Positions 35,841 through 44,925 of a DNA stretch of 64,000 bases are shown in pieces. The stretch comes from CAWDDG01 sp963801065 (GTDB taxonomy: Bacteria > Actinomycetota > Actinomycetes > Jiangellales > Jiangellaceae). Numbering within the stretch: the first letter of the stretch is position 1; the number at the start of each line of letters is the position of its first letter. The notes below the pieces were generated by a model. The model was given only the letters and a program-made list of their open reading frames with translations. It was not told the DNA's origin and ran no database searches. The DNA lies in the NCBI GenBank assembly GCA_963801065.1, contig CAWDDG010000005.1:245521-309520 (forward strand), read 5' to 3'. Made by a program: the position numbers and the translations under genes.

Positions 35841-36003
35841 ATGCAGCCGCGGAACGAGATGTTCGTCGGCCGCTTCAACAAGGCCGGCTCGAACGTCATC
35901 GATAGCGCTGCCATTCTCATGGAGTTCGTCGCCGCGCCGCACGAGCGCTGGGCGGAGCTCGCCAAACGCCTCCACATACCGAGCACGCCGGCGACGACAC
36001 CAC
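35841..36003 (+). pseudogene. DUF47 (PhoU-like) protein, N-terminal fragment
   Basis: From ATG 35841 the frame reads MQPRNEMFVGRFNKAGSNVI, DSAAILMEFVAAPHERWAEL, AKRLH. A one-base shift near 35970 then gives TEHAGDDTTS, the next conserved block of DUF47 proteins (EAEHxGDxxTH). The gene stops at about 36003, where an oppositely oriented IS5-type transposase fragment begins. DUF47 proteins are usually paired with Pit phosphate transporters; none is here. Confidence 0.55.
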
Positions 36004-36004
36004 T

Positions 36005-36133
36005 TCAGTCTGCGAGCCAGATCAGGGCGGCGGCCAGGACGAGACCGCCTCGATAGACGACGGCGTGCTTGTCGTATCGAGTCGCAAGGCCCCGCCAATG
36101 CTTGAAGCCGTAGAAGGCACTTCTCTGACGTTG
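36005..36133 (-). pseudogene. IS5-family transposase C-terminal fragment
   Basis: The minus frame reads QRQRSAFYGFKHWRGLATRY then DKHAVVYRGGLVLAAALIWL to a stop at 36005. The RGxATRYDKxA...YxGxxxLAAxxIWL pattern is the C-terminus of IS5-group DDE transposases. It differs in sequence from the IS5 relic at 11611-12395, so it comes from a different element. It truncates the DUF47 fragment. Confidence 0.65.
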
Positions 36134-36330
36134 CGGCCGAGGTAGGCGTTCTTGGCGGTAGCCGTCACAACGCACTCATTTTGCCGCCGTGCGGGCGATC
36201 TTGCCGAGGGTCGGAGGTTGCGATCCGGCCGGTGAGAGGCAACACCCAGCCACTCCGAAGCAAGTGCCCTCTGCTCAGGTGCTCACCCGCGAGCGCGTCA
36301 TTCCGGCTCCCCTCTGTTGTCAACCGTGGG

Positions 36331-37518
36331 TCAGGAGGTTCTCGCAGGTCTGCTCTTCCGAGGCCGTCGAGGTGCGGCGTAGCGTCGTGGCTGCGGGTCC
36401 GGGAGTGGCTGATCCGAAGTGTCGATGAGCGGGGGCAGGTCGACCGCGCTGGATTTTTGAGACGCCCCGCAGTGCCCTCCCGGATTCGCACTCTCGACGC
36501 GTTGGGCATCGGCAACGAGCTGGCGGTAGATGGCGTCGGAGATCCGTCGCTTCAGGCAGCGCATCGCTTCCATCGGCTTCTTGCCTTCGGCTCTCTTGCG
36601 TCGGTAGTAGGCGCGGCCCTCGGTGTCCAACCTGATCTGGGTGACCGCGGCGATGTGGATCATGTGGTTGACCCGACGGTTCCCCGCTCGGGACAGGCGG
36701 TGCCGGTCCTGTTCACCGGAGGAAGCATCGAGGGGCGCGGTGCCGGTCCAGGACGCGAACCGGTTGCGGTCGGCGAACCGGGCGACGTCCCCGACGTCGG
36801 CCAGGATCCGGGCTGCCACGACGGCGCCGACACCATCGATGTCCATCAGCCGGGAATCGCGGGCCAACACCACGGCCTTGAGCTCAGCGGTAGCCCGTTT
36901 GATCTTGGTGTCCACGACGATCAGCTCGGCCAGCTCCTCCGCGGCGATCCTGCGGCGGGTCTTCCCGGCGATGTCGCGCGGTCGCACGGTGGCCAGCAGC
37001 CGCTTGGCCTGCAAGGCGGTGATGTCTCGCTTGGCCTGGCCGGGAAGGAGCTCGGCCAGCAGCGCCTGGAGCCGGCACACCGTCTGGACCCGGCGGCGGG
37101 TGAGCGCCTCACGTCGATCGGTCAGCATCCGCAGCGCTTCGAGCTCCCCGTCCACCCGCAGGATCCGTAGGTTCGGAGTCCGGACTGCGAGGACCGCCAC
37201 CGAGTGGGCGTCCAGGGCGTCGGTCTTGCGGTTGTGGCCAGTGTCGAAGAGCCGAACCCGCGCGGCGAGTTTGGCCGGCACATCAACGACCTGCTCGCCA
37301 GACTCCAGCAGCCGCTGCGCGAGCGGCCGGCCAACACCGTTGGCACCCTCCACCGCCCATACCCGCTCGGACCACGACTTCGCGTAGTTCCTCATCGCGA
37401 AGTAGCCGGCCCGGTCGGTGGTGAACCGGCCCGAACCCAGCATCTGCTCGAGATGGTCGACGACCTCGATCGTCGCAGACAGCTTGTGGGGATCGACCCC
37501 GATGATGACCTGCTCCAT
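36331..37518 (-). CDS. IS110-family transposase (complete)
   Basis: A 395-residue protein. The N-terminal RuvC-like DEDD domain has IIGVDPHKLSATIEVVD (Asp), VWAVEGANGVGRPLA (Glu) and the pair in DTGHNRKTDALDAHSVAVLA. The C-terminal Tnp_20 domain has LMDIDGVGAVVAARILADVG and FASWTGTAPLDASSGEQDRH followed by the serine-containing LSRAGNRRVNHMIHIAAV region. The frame is intact. IS110 elements move by RNA-guided recombination and lack terminal inverted repeats, so element ends cannot be set by eye. Confidence 0.88.
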   Translation of the reverse strand: MEQVIIGVDPHKLSATIEVVDHLEQMLGSGRFTTDRAGYFAMRNYAKSWSERVWAVEGANGVGRPLAQRLLESGEQVVDVPAKLAARVRLFDTGHNRKTDALDAHSVAVLAVRTPNLRILRVDGELEALRMLTDRREALTRRRVQTVCRLQALLAELLPGQAKRDITALQAKRLLATVRPRDIAGKTRRRIAAEELAELIVVDTKIKRATAELKAVVLARDSRLMDIDGVGAVVAARILADVGDVARFADRNRFASWTGTAPLDASSGEQDRHRLSRAGNRRVNHMIHIAAVTQIRLDTEGRAYYRRKRAEGKKPMEAMRCLKRRISDAIYRQLVADAQRVESANPGGHCGASQKSSAVDLPPLIDTSDQPLPDPQPRRYAAPRRPRKSRPARTS

Positions 37519-37862
37519 GCGCTGCTCCCGCCTTCGCTCGTACCGAATGGGACGGCGAGGTGGGCATTGCTACTACGAGCTGGGCAGTCCCCTCTTGAGC
37601 CACGCCTCGTCACGGTGCCCGACGGGCCGCAGACCGGAAGTGAGCCACACCCGTGGACACGGGTGGGCAGCCCAAAAGAGAGCAGCCCACCGAGCACCTG
37701 GACCGAGTCTGGCCAGACGCCGGTCCTGCGGGAAGTCTCTAGTAGCCCAGATTGACGCAGGCCTCCGACGCAGGGCCGACCGCCGTGAGGGGACAGCGCG
37801 AGCGCCATTCCACGGCCACCCTGTCCCTCGCCCGGGGATCGATGACCCAGACGCCTTGTTAG
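37519..37862 (-). other. Non-coding end of IS110, possible bridge-RNA region
   Basis: These 344 bases upstream of the transposase start carry no gene. They contain the hairpin CACCCGT-GGAC-ACGGGTG (37648-37665) and the nearby repeated GGGCAGCCC/GCAGCCCACC motif. IS110-family elements are known to transcribe a structured bridge RNA from a non-coding end next to the recombinase gene. That this stretch contains it is inference from position and structure only. The right-hand part may already be host DNA. Confidence 0.35.
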
Positions 37863-38309
37863 TCAGTCCCAGTCAATCCAAGCGATCCAGCGATCGATCG
37901 AGATGATGATCAGCACCGCCTCCGCGAACGACTTGGCGTCCCAACCCTCGGCGAAGTCGTGGCGCGAGTAGCGCTCGTCCAGCGCACGCAAGTCGGCCGT
38001 ATCAGGCGGACGCTGCACGATCGCCGGTCCGGACACGGAGACATAGCTACGAGTGCTGCCCTCGGTCACCTCCACGCACAGGGTTCCGTGACCCGTTCGC
38101 TCGACGTTCCGCGTTTTCACATCCCGGGTCCCGGCGAGGAAGCGGACCTGGTCCTCCGCCCACAGGAAGTGAACGGGAACCGAGTGGATCCAGCCGCCTT
38201 CGCTCAGCGACGAGAACACGCCTGCAAGGGGGCGCGCGAGCAGCTCGACAGCCTCGTCACGCGTCAGGCGCCGCTTGTTGGGGTCGACTTCGTCCACCAT
38301 CAGGTCCAT
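37863..38309 (-). CDS. Pyridoxamine 5'-phosphate oxidase-family (PPOX/F420-type) protein
   Basis: A split-barrel flavin/F420 protein of about 148 residues from ATG 38309 (MDLMVDEVDPNKRRLTRDEA); the frame is open to 38351. Blocks RPLAGVFSSLSEGGWIHSVP, VHFLWAEDQVRFLAGTRDVK and the TRNVERTG segment are typical of PPOX-class proteins. The C-terminus ISIDRWIAWIDWD fits the barrel's last strand. Cofactor (FMN or F420) and substrate cannot be told apart by eye. It is divergent from the exporter gene. Confidence 0.75.
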   Translation of the reverse strand: MDLMVDEVDPNKRRLTRDEAVELLARPLAGVFSSLSEGGWIHSVPVHFLWAEDQVRFLAGTRDVKTRNVERTGHGTLCVEVTEGSTRSYVSVSGPAIVQRPPDTADLRALDERYSRHDFAEGWDAKSFAEAVLIIISIDRWIAWIDWD

Positions 38310-38585
38310 CCTGGACGGGCCCTCGCGGGGCGTCCATTGCCATGTCGTCATTCGATCGCGACGAGCTTCGTCATCTTCTATGCAGCGTTCCGGCGTGGCT
38401 GGGGTGACCTCCCCGCGCTACGTCTTACCGCCTGTGGCGCGCGATTCGGGGTAACTTCTCGTCCTCATCGCCTTCCAGCCGCAAGCACGCCGATACTGAC
38501 GCTGGCGTGTGGAAGTTCCGTCGTCGCTCCGTGGTTTGCTGTTGCGAGCGATCTCGGAAGGCCGACCGCGACCCGAGGAGTCACC

Positions 38586-40127
38586 ATGAGCGAACCCGTT
38601 CCCGCCGCCGACACCCCGTCGGAGAGGACCGAGCCCGACCCGGGCCGATGGCGGGCGCTGGTTGTCCTCGCGGCCGCGCAGCTGATGATCATCCTCGATG
38701 CGTCGATCGTGAACATTGCGCTTCCATCGGCACAGGCCGACCTCGACATCAGCAACGCCGACCGGCAGTGGATGGTCACGGCCTACACCCTGTCCTTTGG
38801 CGCACTGCTGCTGCTCGGTGGGCGGATCGCCGACTACACCGGCCGCAAACGCACCTTCATCATCGGCCTGATCGGGTTTGCCGGCGCCTCGGCCTTGGGC
38901 GGTCTTGCGCCCAACCAAGAGCTGCTGTTCGCTGCACGCGCGCTCCAGGGAGCCTTCGCTGCCCTGATGGCGCCCGCCTCCCTGTCCATCGTGACGGTCA
39001 CGTTCACCGAGCCGAAGGAGCGCGCCAAGGCGTTCGGTGTGTTCGGTGCGCTGGCCGGTGGCGGCGCCGCGATCGGCTTGATCGTCGGCGGCGTTCTCAC
39101 CGAGTACGCCTCGTGGCGTTGGTGCCTCGGGGTGAACGTGCCATTCGCCCTGATCGTGGCGGCGGCGGCGATCCCGCTCGTCCACGAGAGCAAGGCTCAT
39201 GGCGACACCAGGTACGACGTCCCCGGCGTCTTGCTGGCCACGGTCGGCCTGTTCTCGCTCGTCTACGGCTTCACCGAGGCCGCCCGGTTGAAGAACCCCG
39301 ATGACCCTAGTTCCACCGAAGTGCAGGGCTGGGGCGACCCGAGCACCGTGACGTTCCTGATCGTCGCGGTGGTGCTTCTCGTCGCGTTCGTTGTCTGGGA
39401 GCGCCGGGCGCGCAATCCCATGCTGCCCCTGCGCGTCGTGCTCGACCGCAACCGCGGCGGGTCGTTCCTGGTGTTCTTGTTCGTGGGTGCCGCGCTGTAC
39501 GCGATGTTCTTGTTCTTGACCTACTACTTCCAGGTCAACCTCGGCTACACGCCGCTAGAGGCCGGCTTCGCCTTCCTGCCGTTCAGCCTCGGCATCATCT
39601 TCGCCGCCGGCTTCGTGTCCCAGCTGCTCCCGCGCGTCGGCCCCAGAGCGCTCATGCTGCCCGGGCTCGTGATGGCGATCGTCGGGATGCTGCTGCTGAC
39701 CCAGATCGACCAGGACTCGAACTACTGGGTGCTGGTGTTCCCCGCGATGGTGATCATGTCGGTGGGCCTGGCCGGGGTCTTCATCCCGGCGGCCAGCACC
39801 TCACTCATCGGAGTCGGCAGCCACGACGCGGGCGTCGCGTCCGCGGTGCTCAACACCTCTCAGCAGATCGGCGGCTCCCTCGGCACCGCGCTGCTGAACA
39901 CCGTGTTCGCCGGCGCGGTCACGGCCTACTTCACCGACAACCCGCCGACAAGCCCCGGCCAGGCCGAGCAGATCCTCCCGCTCGCGTTCCTCCACGGCTA
40001 CCACGTGTCGTTCTTCTGGGGCGCGGTCTTGTTCGCCTGTGCCCTGGTCGTGTCCATCCTGTTGATCAACGCGCACAAGGAGGACATCCCGGCCGAACCG
40101 GCGGCACTGGGCGAACCTGTTGAGTGA
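38586..40127 (+). CDS. DHA2 (14-TMS) MFS drug exporter
   Basis: A 513-residue transporter from ATG 38586 behind GAGGAG. It shows motif D1 (LDASIVNIALPSAQADL), motif A (GGRIADYTGRKRTFIIGLIG) and motif C-like GGGAAIGLIVGGVLTEYASW. About fourteen membrane helices run to residue 495, and the late SHDAGVASAVLNTSQQIGGS block is typical of the EmrB/QacA DHA2 family. Likely proton-driven export of hydrophobic compounds. The frame is open upstream to 37959 but that part is antisense to the PPOX gene. Confidence 0.88.
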   Translation: MSEPVPAADTPSERTEPDPGRWRALVVLAAAQLMIILDASIVNIALPSAQADLDISNADRQWMVTAYTLSFGALLLLGGRIADYTGRKRTFIIGLIGFAGASALGGLAPNQELLFAARALQGAFAALMAPASLSIVTVTFTEPKERAKAFGVFGALAGGGAAIGLIVGGVLTEYASWRWCLGVNVPFALIVAAAAIPLVHESKAHGDTRYDVPGVLLATVGLFSLVYGFTEAARLKNPDDPSSTEVQGWGDPSTVTFLIVAVVLLVAFVVWERRARNPMLPLRVVLDRNRGGSFLVFLFVGAALYAMFLFLTYYFQVNLGYTPLEAGFAFLPFSLGIIFAAGFVSQLLPRVGPRALMLPGLVMAIVGMLLLTQIDQDSNYWVLVFPAMVIMSVGLAGVFIPAASTSLIGVGSHDAGVASAVLNTSQQIGGSLGTALLNTVFAGAVTAYFTDNPPTSPGQAEQILPLAFLHGYHVSFFWGAVLFACALVVSILLINAHKEDIPAEPAALGEPVE

Positions 40128-40407
40128 AGAGCAGGCCTCGGTGACGGGACCCGCGCGTTCGGCCATTTCGCACGGATCAGACGCTGAGCCGTTGGCTTCA
40201 CCCGACCGCGTCATGCCGCCGCTTGCCGGGCGGGCTACCGGACCGATCATAGGTCTGAGGCAGGACGGCGGCGCGGAGGCGGCGAAGCCGCTAGAGCTGG
40301 CTGTGCCGCCAACCTGCAGGTCGCGTACAGCTTCTTGGCCGTCGGAGTTCGACGCCGTGGGTGGTGAACGAACCGGAAACACGGCGGCCCTGGCCCACCC
40401 GAGGACG

Positions 40408-40625
40408 CTATTCCGTTGACTCGTCCTCAACTACTTCGACCGCTGCTCCGTCCACGACTGCGATGAGTGCATCTAGTTGTGCCACCACCGCCGCTTCCGT
40501 TGCGCTGCGTTCCGCCCCAGGCGGAAGCGGCAACGGGACTAACACGTCGGCGCGTTGGGGCCGTGCGTAATGTGTGATGCCCGCGGCAGTCATGACTTCG
40601 GACAGCAAGGTGAATCGCCCCGGTG
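40408..40625 (-). pseudogene. C-terminal fragment of an unknown gene cut by IS3
   Basis: The minus frame enters from the IS3 left end and reads GRFTLLSEVMTAAGITHYAR, PQRADVLVPLPLPPGAERSA and DALIAVVDGAAVEVVEDEST to a stop at 40408. The upstream part of the gene is separated by the insertion. I do not recognise the family. No gene is visible between this fragment and the exporter (40128-40407). Confidence 0.4.
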
Positions 40626-40661
40626 AGTCTGGAGGCTCCATCTCTTGAGGAGGATGGAGTC

Positions 40662-40991
40662 ATGGCTGGACGATCGAGTAACTACCCGCGGGAGTTGCGG
40701 GAGCGGGCGGTGCGGATGGTCGCCGAGGTGACGCCGGATTATCCATCGCCGTGGGCGGCGATGCATGCGGTGGCCACGAAGTTGGGGATCGGGTCGACCG
40801 AGACGCTGCGCAAGTGGGTGCGGCGCGCGGAGGTCGACGCTGGTCAGCGGCCGGGGTCGACCGGTGAGGAGAATGCCGAGATCCGCCGGTTGAAGCGTGA
40901 GGTGGCCGAGCTGCGCCGAGCGAATGAGATCCTCAAGGCGGCGTCGGCTTTCTTCGCGGCCGAACTCGACCGGCCACTACCGCGCTCGTGA
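40662..40991 (+). CDS. IS3 OrfA (transposase DNA-binding subunit)
   Basis: A 109-residue protein from ATG 40662 behind GAGGAGG. The HTH region is YPRELRERAVRMVAEVTPDY through LGIGSTETLRKWVRRAEVDA, followed by the leucine-zipper segment IRRLKREVAELRRANEILKA. It overlaps OrfB by ATGA-type bases at 40988-40991, the usual place of the programmed -1 frameshift in IS3 elements. Confidence 0.85.
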   Translation: MAGRSSNYPRELRERAVRMVAEVTPDYPSPWAAMHAVATKLGIGSTETLRKWVRRAEVDAGQRPGSTGEENAEIRRLKREVAELRRANEILKAASAFFAAELDRPLPRS

Positions 40992-41935
40992 GGTTCATCG
41001 ACGAGCACAAGAACCATCGGGTGGGCCCGGCTGGGCTGCGCTGGGGGGTCGAGTCGATCTGCAGGGTGCTGTCCGAGCATGGCTGCCCGATCGCCCCGAG
41101 CACGTACTACGACGTTCGGCGTCGGACGCCGAGCCGCCGGGCTGTCCTGATGAGGGCCTCAAGCCCGAGATCAGCAGGATCTACGACGCCAACCACCGGC
41201 TGTTCGGTGCCCGCAAGGTCTGGCTCACCCTGCGGGGTGAGGGGTTCGACGTGGCCCGCTGCACGGTGGAGCGGCTGATGCGTGAGCTGGGCATCCAAGG
41301 CGCACGTCGAGGCAAGCAGCGGCGCACCACCATCAGCGACGAGCGGCACACTCGGCCCGCCGACCTGGTCGACCGCAACTTCAACCCCGCTCGCCCCGAA
41401 CCGGCTCTGGGTAGCCGACTTCACCTACGTGCCCACCTGGGCCGGCGTGGTCTACGTGGCGTTCGTCCTCGACGCGTTCTCCCGGCGGATCCTCGGCTGG
41501 CGCGCCGCGATGAACATGCACACCGCGCTGGTCCTCGATGCGTTGGAGATGGCGATCTGGACCCGCGCCCGCGGCGGTGTCACCGACCTGACCGGGCTGG
41601 TGCACCACAACGACGCCGGCTCCCAATACACCTCGATCGCGTTCACCACCCGACTGATCGACGCCGGCGTCGACCCCTCGGTCGGCAGCGTCGGCGACGC
41701 CTACGACAACGCCCTGGCCGAGACCACCATCGGGCTGTACAAGACCGAATGGATCAACAGAGGTGGGCCGTGGCGCAACCTCGACCACGTCGAGATCGCC
41801 ACCCTGGAATGGGTCGACTGGTACAACCACCGCAGACCCCACGAGGCCATCGACGACCTCACACCCGTCGCCGTAGAGGGCCTGCACTACGCTCACCGAA
41901 CCGCCCTCACCGAGGCCGCAGTCTCAACAACCTGA
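40988..41935 (+). pseudogene. IS3 OrfB (DDE transposase) with two frameshifts
   Basis: OrfB starts MRFIDEHKNHRVGPAGLRWG and leaves frame near 41150. Its middle part is in a second frame (PEISRIYDANHRLFGARKVW, LTLRGEGFDVARCTVERLMR). It shifts again near 41390 into the frame with the catalytic core (NRLWVADFTYVPTWAGVVYV, first Asp; LVHHNDAGSQYTSIAFTTRL, second Asp; AETTIGLYKTEWI, Glu). All DDE residues exist but not in one frame. Confidence 0.82.
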
Positions 41936-41953
41936 GTCTCCGGACAACCCGGG

Positions 41954-42349
41954 GTGATCCACGGTGCCGAACCAGTTCCATCCGGTGCGGACGTAACAGC
42001 TGTACGTGTCTCGTTCGCCGAGACACCGGTTGTTCAGTGGCACTTGCTAGAAGACGAGGGAGGCCCTGTGCGCCACTTCGTGGATCATGGGATTGCTTGC
42101 ATCTTTGATCCCATCAGCGGCGACGTGGCGAAGAGGCTTGCAGACGAGGACGAGGGCCTCGACATCCTCGCGGACTTGTGGGAGTACGAGGACACTCCGT
42201 GGTTCATGTGGCACGAGGATGTCCTCGCCTTTCGATGTGGCCGCGGGGACGGTCGCTACGACACCTGGGTCGGGTGTGGCCGAGGGGATGAACTCGCATC
42301 TGTGGTGCTCGACCTCGAACTCCTTCCGATGCCACCTGACAGCGAATGA
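41954..42349 (+). pseudogene. DUF4241-like protein, 5' truncated by IS3
   Basis: The readable frame begins eight bases after the IS3 right end. It contains TAVRVSFAETPVVQWHLLED, the FVDHGIACIFDPISGDVAKR segment and a C-terminal FRCGRGDGRYDTWVGCGRGD then LASVVLDLELL. The GxGDGxYxxxxGxxxxGxxxxxVxDxxxL ending resembles DUF4241. Roughly the N-terminal third expected for the family is missing, so the insertion probably cut the gene. The function of the family is unknown. Confidence 0.5.
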
Positions 42350-42553
42350 AGGCGTTGACCCATCGCTTGAGCGAGTGGCCTCGGATCGAGGATCACCATT
42401 CAGGCGTCGCGGCGGAGGAATCCGCAACTGCATCCGCTACTGCCGCGATGAGGAGCGCGATTGCGCCCGGCTCGCTCGCTGCGAGATGCTCCCTGGCTTT
42501 CGCTGGTCGAACTCGATTTGCTCGAACGTGCCTCAAGGACAAAAGGTAGGACC

Positions 42554-43114
42554 GTGGCGAATGAACATGTGGTCGGCTACGACGGGACGTGGGCGAAGCC
42601 CGAGGACGACCGTCGAGTGGCGGGCAATCCCGTGGGCGAGCTCGCGACCATCCGCGAGTACCTATCCAATTACCGGCTCACCCTCGGCATGAAATGCGAA
42701 GATCTCTCGCCGGAGCAGCTCGCCACCCGGTCCGTGCCGCCGTCCACGCTGAGCCTCCTCGGCCTGGTCCGGCATATGGCACGGGTGGAGCACAACTGGT
42801 TTCAGCGGTCGCTGCAAGGCCATCGAAACCTGCCCCGGCTGTTCTGGTCCGCGGATGACGACGACCTGGACTTCAACGGTGCGGACGCTGACCGTGCCGT
42901 GGTCGAGGAGGCGTTCGCCGTTTGGAAGGCGCAGATCGCGGCTGCCGACGAGTGGCTGGACGGGCAAATCGACCTAGGCGCCATGGTCGTTACGCCACGC
43001 GGCGAGCAGACCAGCGTTCGTGACGTTCTGATTCACATGATCGAGGAGTACGCCCGGCACTGTGGGCACGCCGACCTGCTGCGCGAGTGCATCGACGGTC
43101 GCACCGGCCAGTAG
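42554..43114 (+). CDS. DinB/DUF664 superfamily protein
   Basis: A 186-residue protein from GTG 42554 (VANEHVVGYDGTWAKPEDDR) behind GGTAGGA. DUF664 blocks: LATIREYLSNYRLTLGMKCE, SLLGLVRHMARVEHNWFQRS with the first metal His, and VLIHMIEEYARHCGHADLLR with the two later His ligands. Relatives are mycothiol-linked or other thiol-handling enzymes, plus many of unknown role. It is clearly diverged from the DinB protein at 4344. A strong hairpin follows. Confidence 0.82.
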   Translation: MANEHVVGYDGTWAKPEDDRRVAGNPVGELATIREYLSNYRLTLGMKCEDLSPEQLATRSVPPSTLSLLGLVRHMARVEHNWFQRSLQGHRNLPRLFWSADDDDLDFNGADADRAVVEEAFAVWKAQIAAADEWLDGQIDLGAMVVTPRGEQTSVRDVLIHMIEEYARHCGHADLLRECIDGRTGQ

Positions 43115-43146
43115 CCCGAACCGCTCGAGGGCGTCGGTACCTGCGG

Positions 43147-43170
43147 CCTGAACCGGCGCGCCGGTTCAGG
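43147..43170 (+). terminator. Perfect 24-bp palindrome after DinB gene
   Basis: CCTGAACCGGC-GC-GCCGGTTCAGG forms an 11-bp stem 32 bases after the stop codon of the DinB gene. No T-run follows. It is likely a factor-independent or pause-type terminator. Confidence 0.55.
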
Positions 43171-43309
43171 ATCGCAAGAATAGACCGTTCAGGGATAGAC
43201 GTGGGCAGCAACCGCCTACCGAAGACCCAGATCGTCGTGTACAGGCCATCCTCATTTGCCGCGAACTGGGGGAATTGGGGAGCGACATGCCCGTGAAACA
43301 CTGCGCCGC

Positions 43310-43944
43310 ATGTCGACGACACCCGACGAGGAGGCACCCCGACGGCGCGCTCACTCGATCGCGCTTGTCGCGGTAGTCGGTGTCGGCTGGATCTCGGTGG
43401 CAGCCGTCTCGTACTTCGCGATGCCGCTGTGGGGCCGCCTTGGCCTGGGAGCGTTGATCCTTTACGGGCTGGTGTGGCTGCTCGCGGCGGCACTGTCAGT
43501 TGGCGCGACCATCGGCTTGGCGATCCGCCGACGGTGGGTTGGCGCCGTCGGCGTCCTCGCCGGGTCAACCGCTGTAGTCGTCCTTGTGGGACCGTCGACT
43601 GGGCCACGGTCTATGTGAACACCCAGGTAGACATCCACCGGGGAGCGCTTGCCGAGCTCGCCGCGCAGCACCGCGCTGGTGAGCTCGACGACGATGTCCA
43701 GTTGCCCTTGAGGATGCGCTACCTGTCACTCGATGGTCGCGCACACGTGGAGCATGTCATCGGCGGCGACCAAAGCGATGACGCGCTGTACATCCCGGTC
43801 TGGCGGAACTGGAGGCACGAGAACGGCTTCGGGTTGGCGCACTTTGTGGGCCTACCCCCTGCGGATGCGGCGGTCCAGACCGCCGCCGGCGATGCGGGTC
43901 AGCCAACCCGCTCGTTGGGCGACGGCTGGTGGTGGGTGGAGTAG
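43310..43944 (+). pseudogene. Small membrane protein with a central frameshift
   Basis: ATG 43310 opens a frame with three hydrophobic helices (SIALVAVVGVGWISVAAVSY, LGLGALILYGLVWLLAAALS, VGAVGVLAGSTAVVVLVG). A shift near 43595 moves the continuation to the next frame: VDWATVYVNTQVDIHRGALA, LPLRMRYLSLDGRAHVEHVI, to a stop at 43942-43944. The two parts make one plausible protein of about 210 residues with a soluble C-terminal domain. The family is not recognised. Confidence 0.5.
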
Positions 43945-44070
43945 GCGGTCGCCGCTGCCTGGGCACACGAACAGAAAGCATCCGCAATTGCCGCTGATCG
44001 AGTCATGCCTGACTGCTGAGTTGATCTGGCCGGCACCGCCATCGGCGGGTCGGCCTGGGATGCTTGCGCA

Positions 44071-44628
44071 GTGCAACCACAGGAGCAGGTCAACACGCCT
44101 GAGCGGCGCCCCGCACCGCAGGTGCGCATCGTGCATCTGACAGCGCCGGTGTTCCGCGCCTTGGCCAACGGTGACCTGGCGGCCGCAAACGCGGTGAGCC
44201 CCGTGCCTCTCTCGGCGTACTTCGCCGGGCCTGAGTGGCGGGGGGTGTGGCTGATGCGCAGCAGCCAGGTCGAGGAGGACCCCGCCAGCGCGGCCTGGGT
44301 CACGGGTGTCATCTGGGACGAACGCCAGCAAGTGGCCGTCGGTCGAGCTGGCTACCACGGGCCCCCCGATCCGTCGGGGATGGTCGAGATCGGCTATGCG
44401 GTCGACCCTGCCCACCGACGCCGCGGCTACGCCCGGGCCGCATTGGAAGCCCTGCTCCAGCGCGCTGCTCGCGAACAGCAGGTGCACACGGTGCGGGTGA
44501 CCATCAGCCCAGACAACGTCGCCTCTCAACAATTGGCATCGCAGTACGGCTTCATCGAAGTCGGTGAGCAGTGGGACCAAGAGGCCGGCCTCGAGATTGT
44601 TTACGAGGTCGATGCCGAGCGCCTGTAG
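44071..44628 (+). CDS. GNAT family N-acetyltransferase
   Basis: A 185-residue protein starting GTG 44071. It has the acetyl-CoA-binding motif A, EIGYAVDPAHRRRGYARAAL (R/QxxGxG/A-type RRRGYA), followed by VHTVRVTISPDNVASQQLAS and the terminal YGFIEVGEQWDQEAG strand, as in RimJ/RimL-like GNATs. The substrate is unknown. Its stop is followed within eight bases by a copy of the A-type repeat and within 60 bases by the first B-type 18-bp repeat, the left edge of the repeat-bounded array. Confidence 0.85.
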   Translation: MQPQEQVNTPERRPAPQVRIVHLTAPVFRALANGDLAAANAVSPVPLSAYFAGPEWRGVWLMRSSQVEEDPASAAWVTGVIWDERQQVAVGRAGYHGPPDPSGMVEIGYAVDPAHRRRGYARAALEALLQRAAREQQVHTVRVTISPDNVASQQLASQYGFIEVGEQWDQEAGLEIVYEVDAERL

Positions 44629-44635
44629 GCAAACA

Positions 44636-44671
44636 AGCGTCCGGACATGTCGCTATCCGCTCGTTCGAGCG
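44636..44671 (+). repeat. A-type dispersed repeat, copy 1
   Basis: AGCGTCCGGA, nine variable bases, ATCCGCTCGTT and CGAGCG. It matches 46837-46872 at both conserved blocks with identical spacing. It lies just after the GNAT gene and 48 bases before a B-type repeat. Looser relatives (GGATCTGCCGC) occur at about 45441, 45502, 46133, 48276 and 56878. Confidence 0.55.
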
Positions 44672-44683
44672 GGGCGGTTCGTG

Positions 44684-44701
44684 GGTGCGTCATTCCGCCG
44701 C
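44684..44701 (+). repeat. B-type 18-bp repeat, copy 1
   Basis: GGTGCGTCATTCCGCCGC, the consensus form. It marks the left edge of the duplicated HAD-gene unit: sequence identity with the second unit starts at its TTCCGCCGC half. Confidence 0.7.
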
Positions 44702-44925
44702 GAGCGCACCGTGTGATCCGCGGGTCCCGAACCTCCTGGGCGGTTCAAACAGCGATCCGCCAACGGCATGGGCGTGCGGGACTGACGCATTGAGCCAACT
44801 CCCGTCCAGGGAGACGTTGTCTTCCTCTGCCCCGGTCTATCGTTCCGCGATGACTGTGCTTGCGAGCCACTGCTCATGTCGCGCTGCCAGCGCGGGTTGT
44901 GGTCCGTGCGGGGGAGACTGAGCCC

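Larger units (their letters stand above)
40626..41946 (+). mobile_element. IS3-family insertion sequence
   Basis: The element holds OrfA (40662-40991) and an out-of-frame OrfB. Imperfect terminal repeats are visible: GTCTGGAGGCTC at 40627-40638 and GAGTCTCCGGAC at 41934-41945, whose reverse complement is GTCCGGAGACTC. Both flanks are truncated genes (the fragment at 40408-40625 and the DUF4241-like gene at 41954). OrfB lesions make it non-autonomous. Confidence 0.75.

Noticed and set aside
36291..36310. Ninth B-type repeat (GAGCGCGTCATTCCGGCTCC)
   Set aside because: It matches only the left two thirds of the consensus and lacks CCGCCGC; it is isolated from the other copies by 8 kb.
40988..41278. 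Separate short gene after IS3 OrfA
   Set aside because: It is the first in-frame part of OrfB, whose remainder continues in two other frames.
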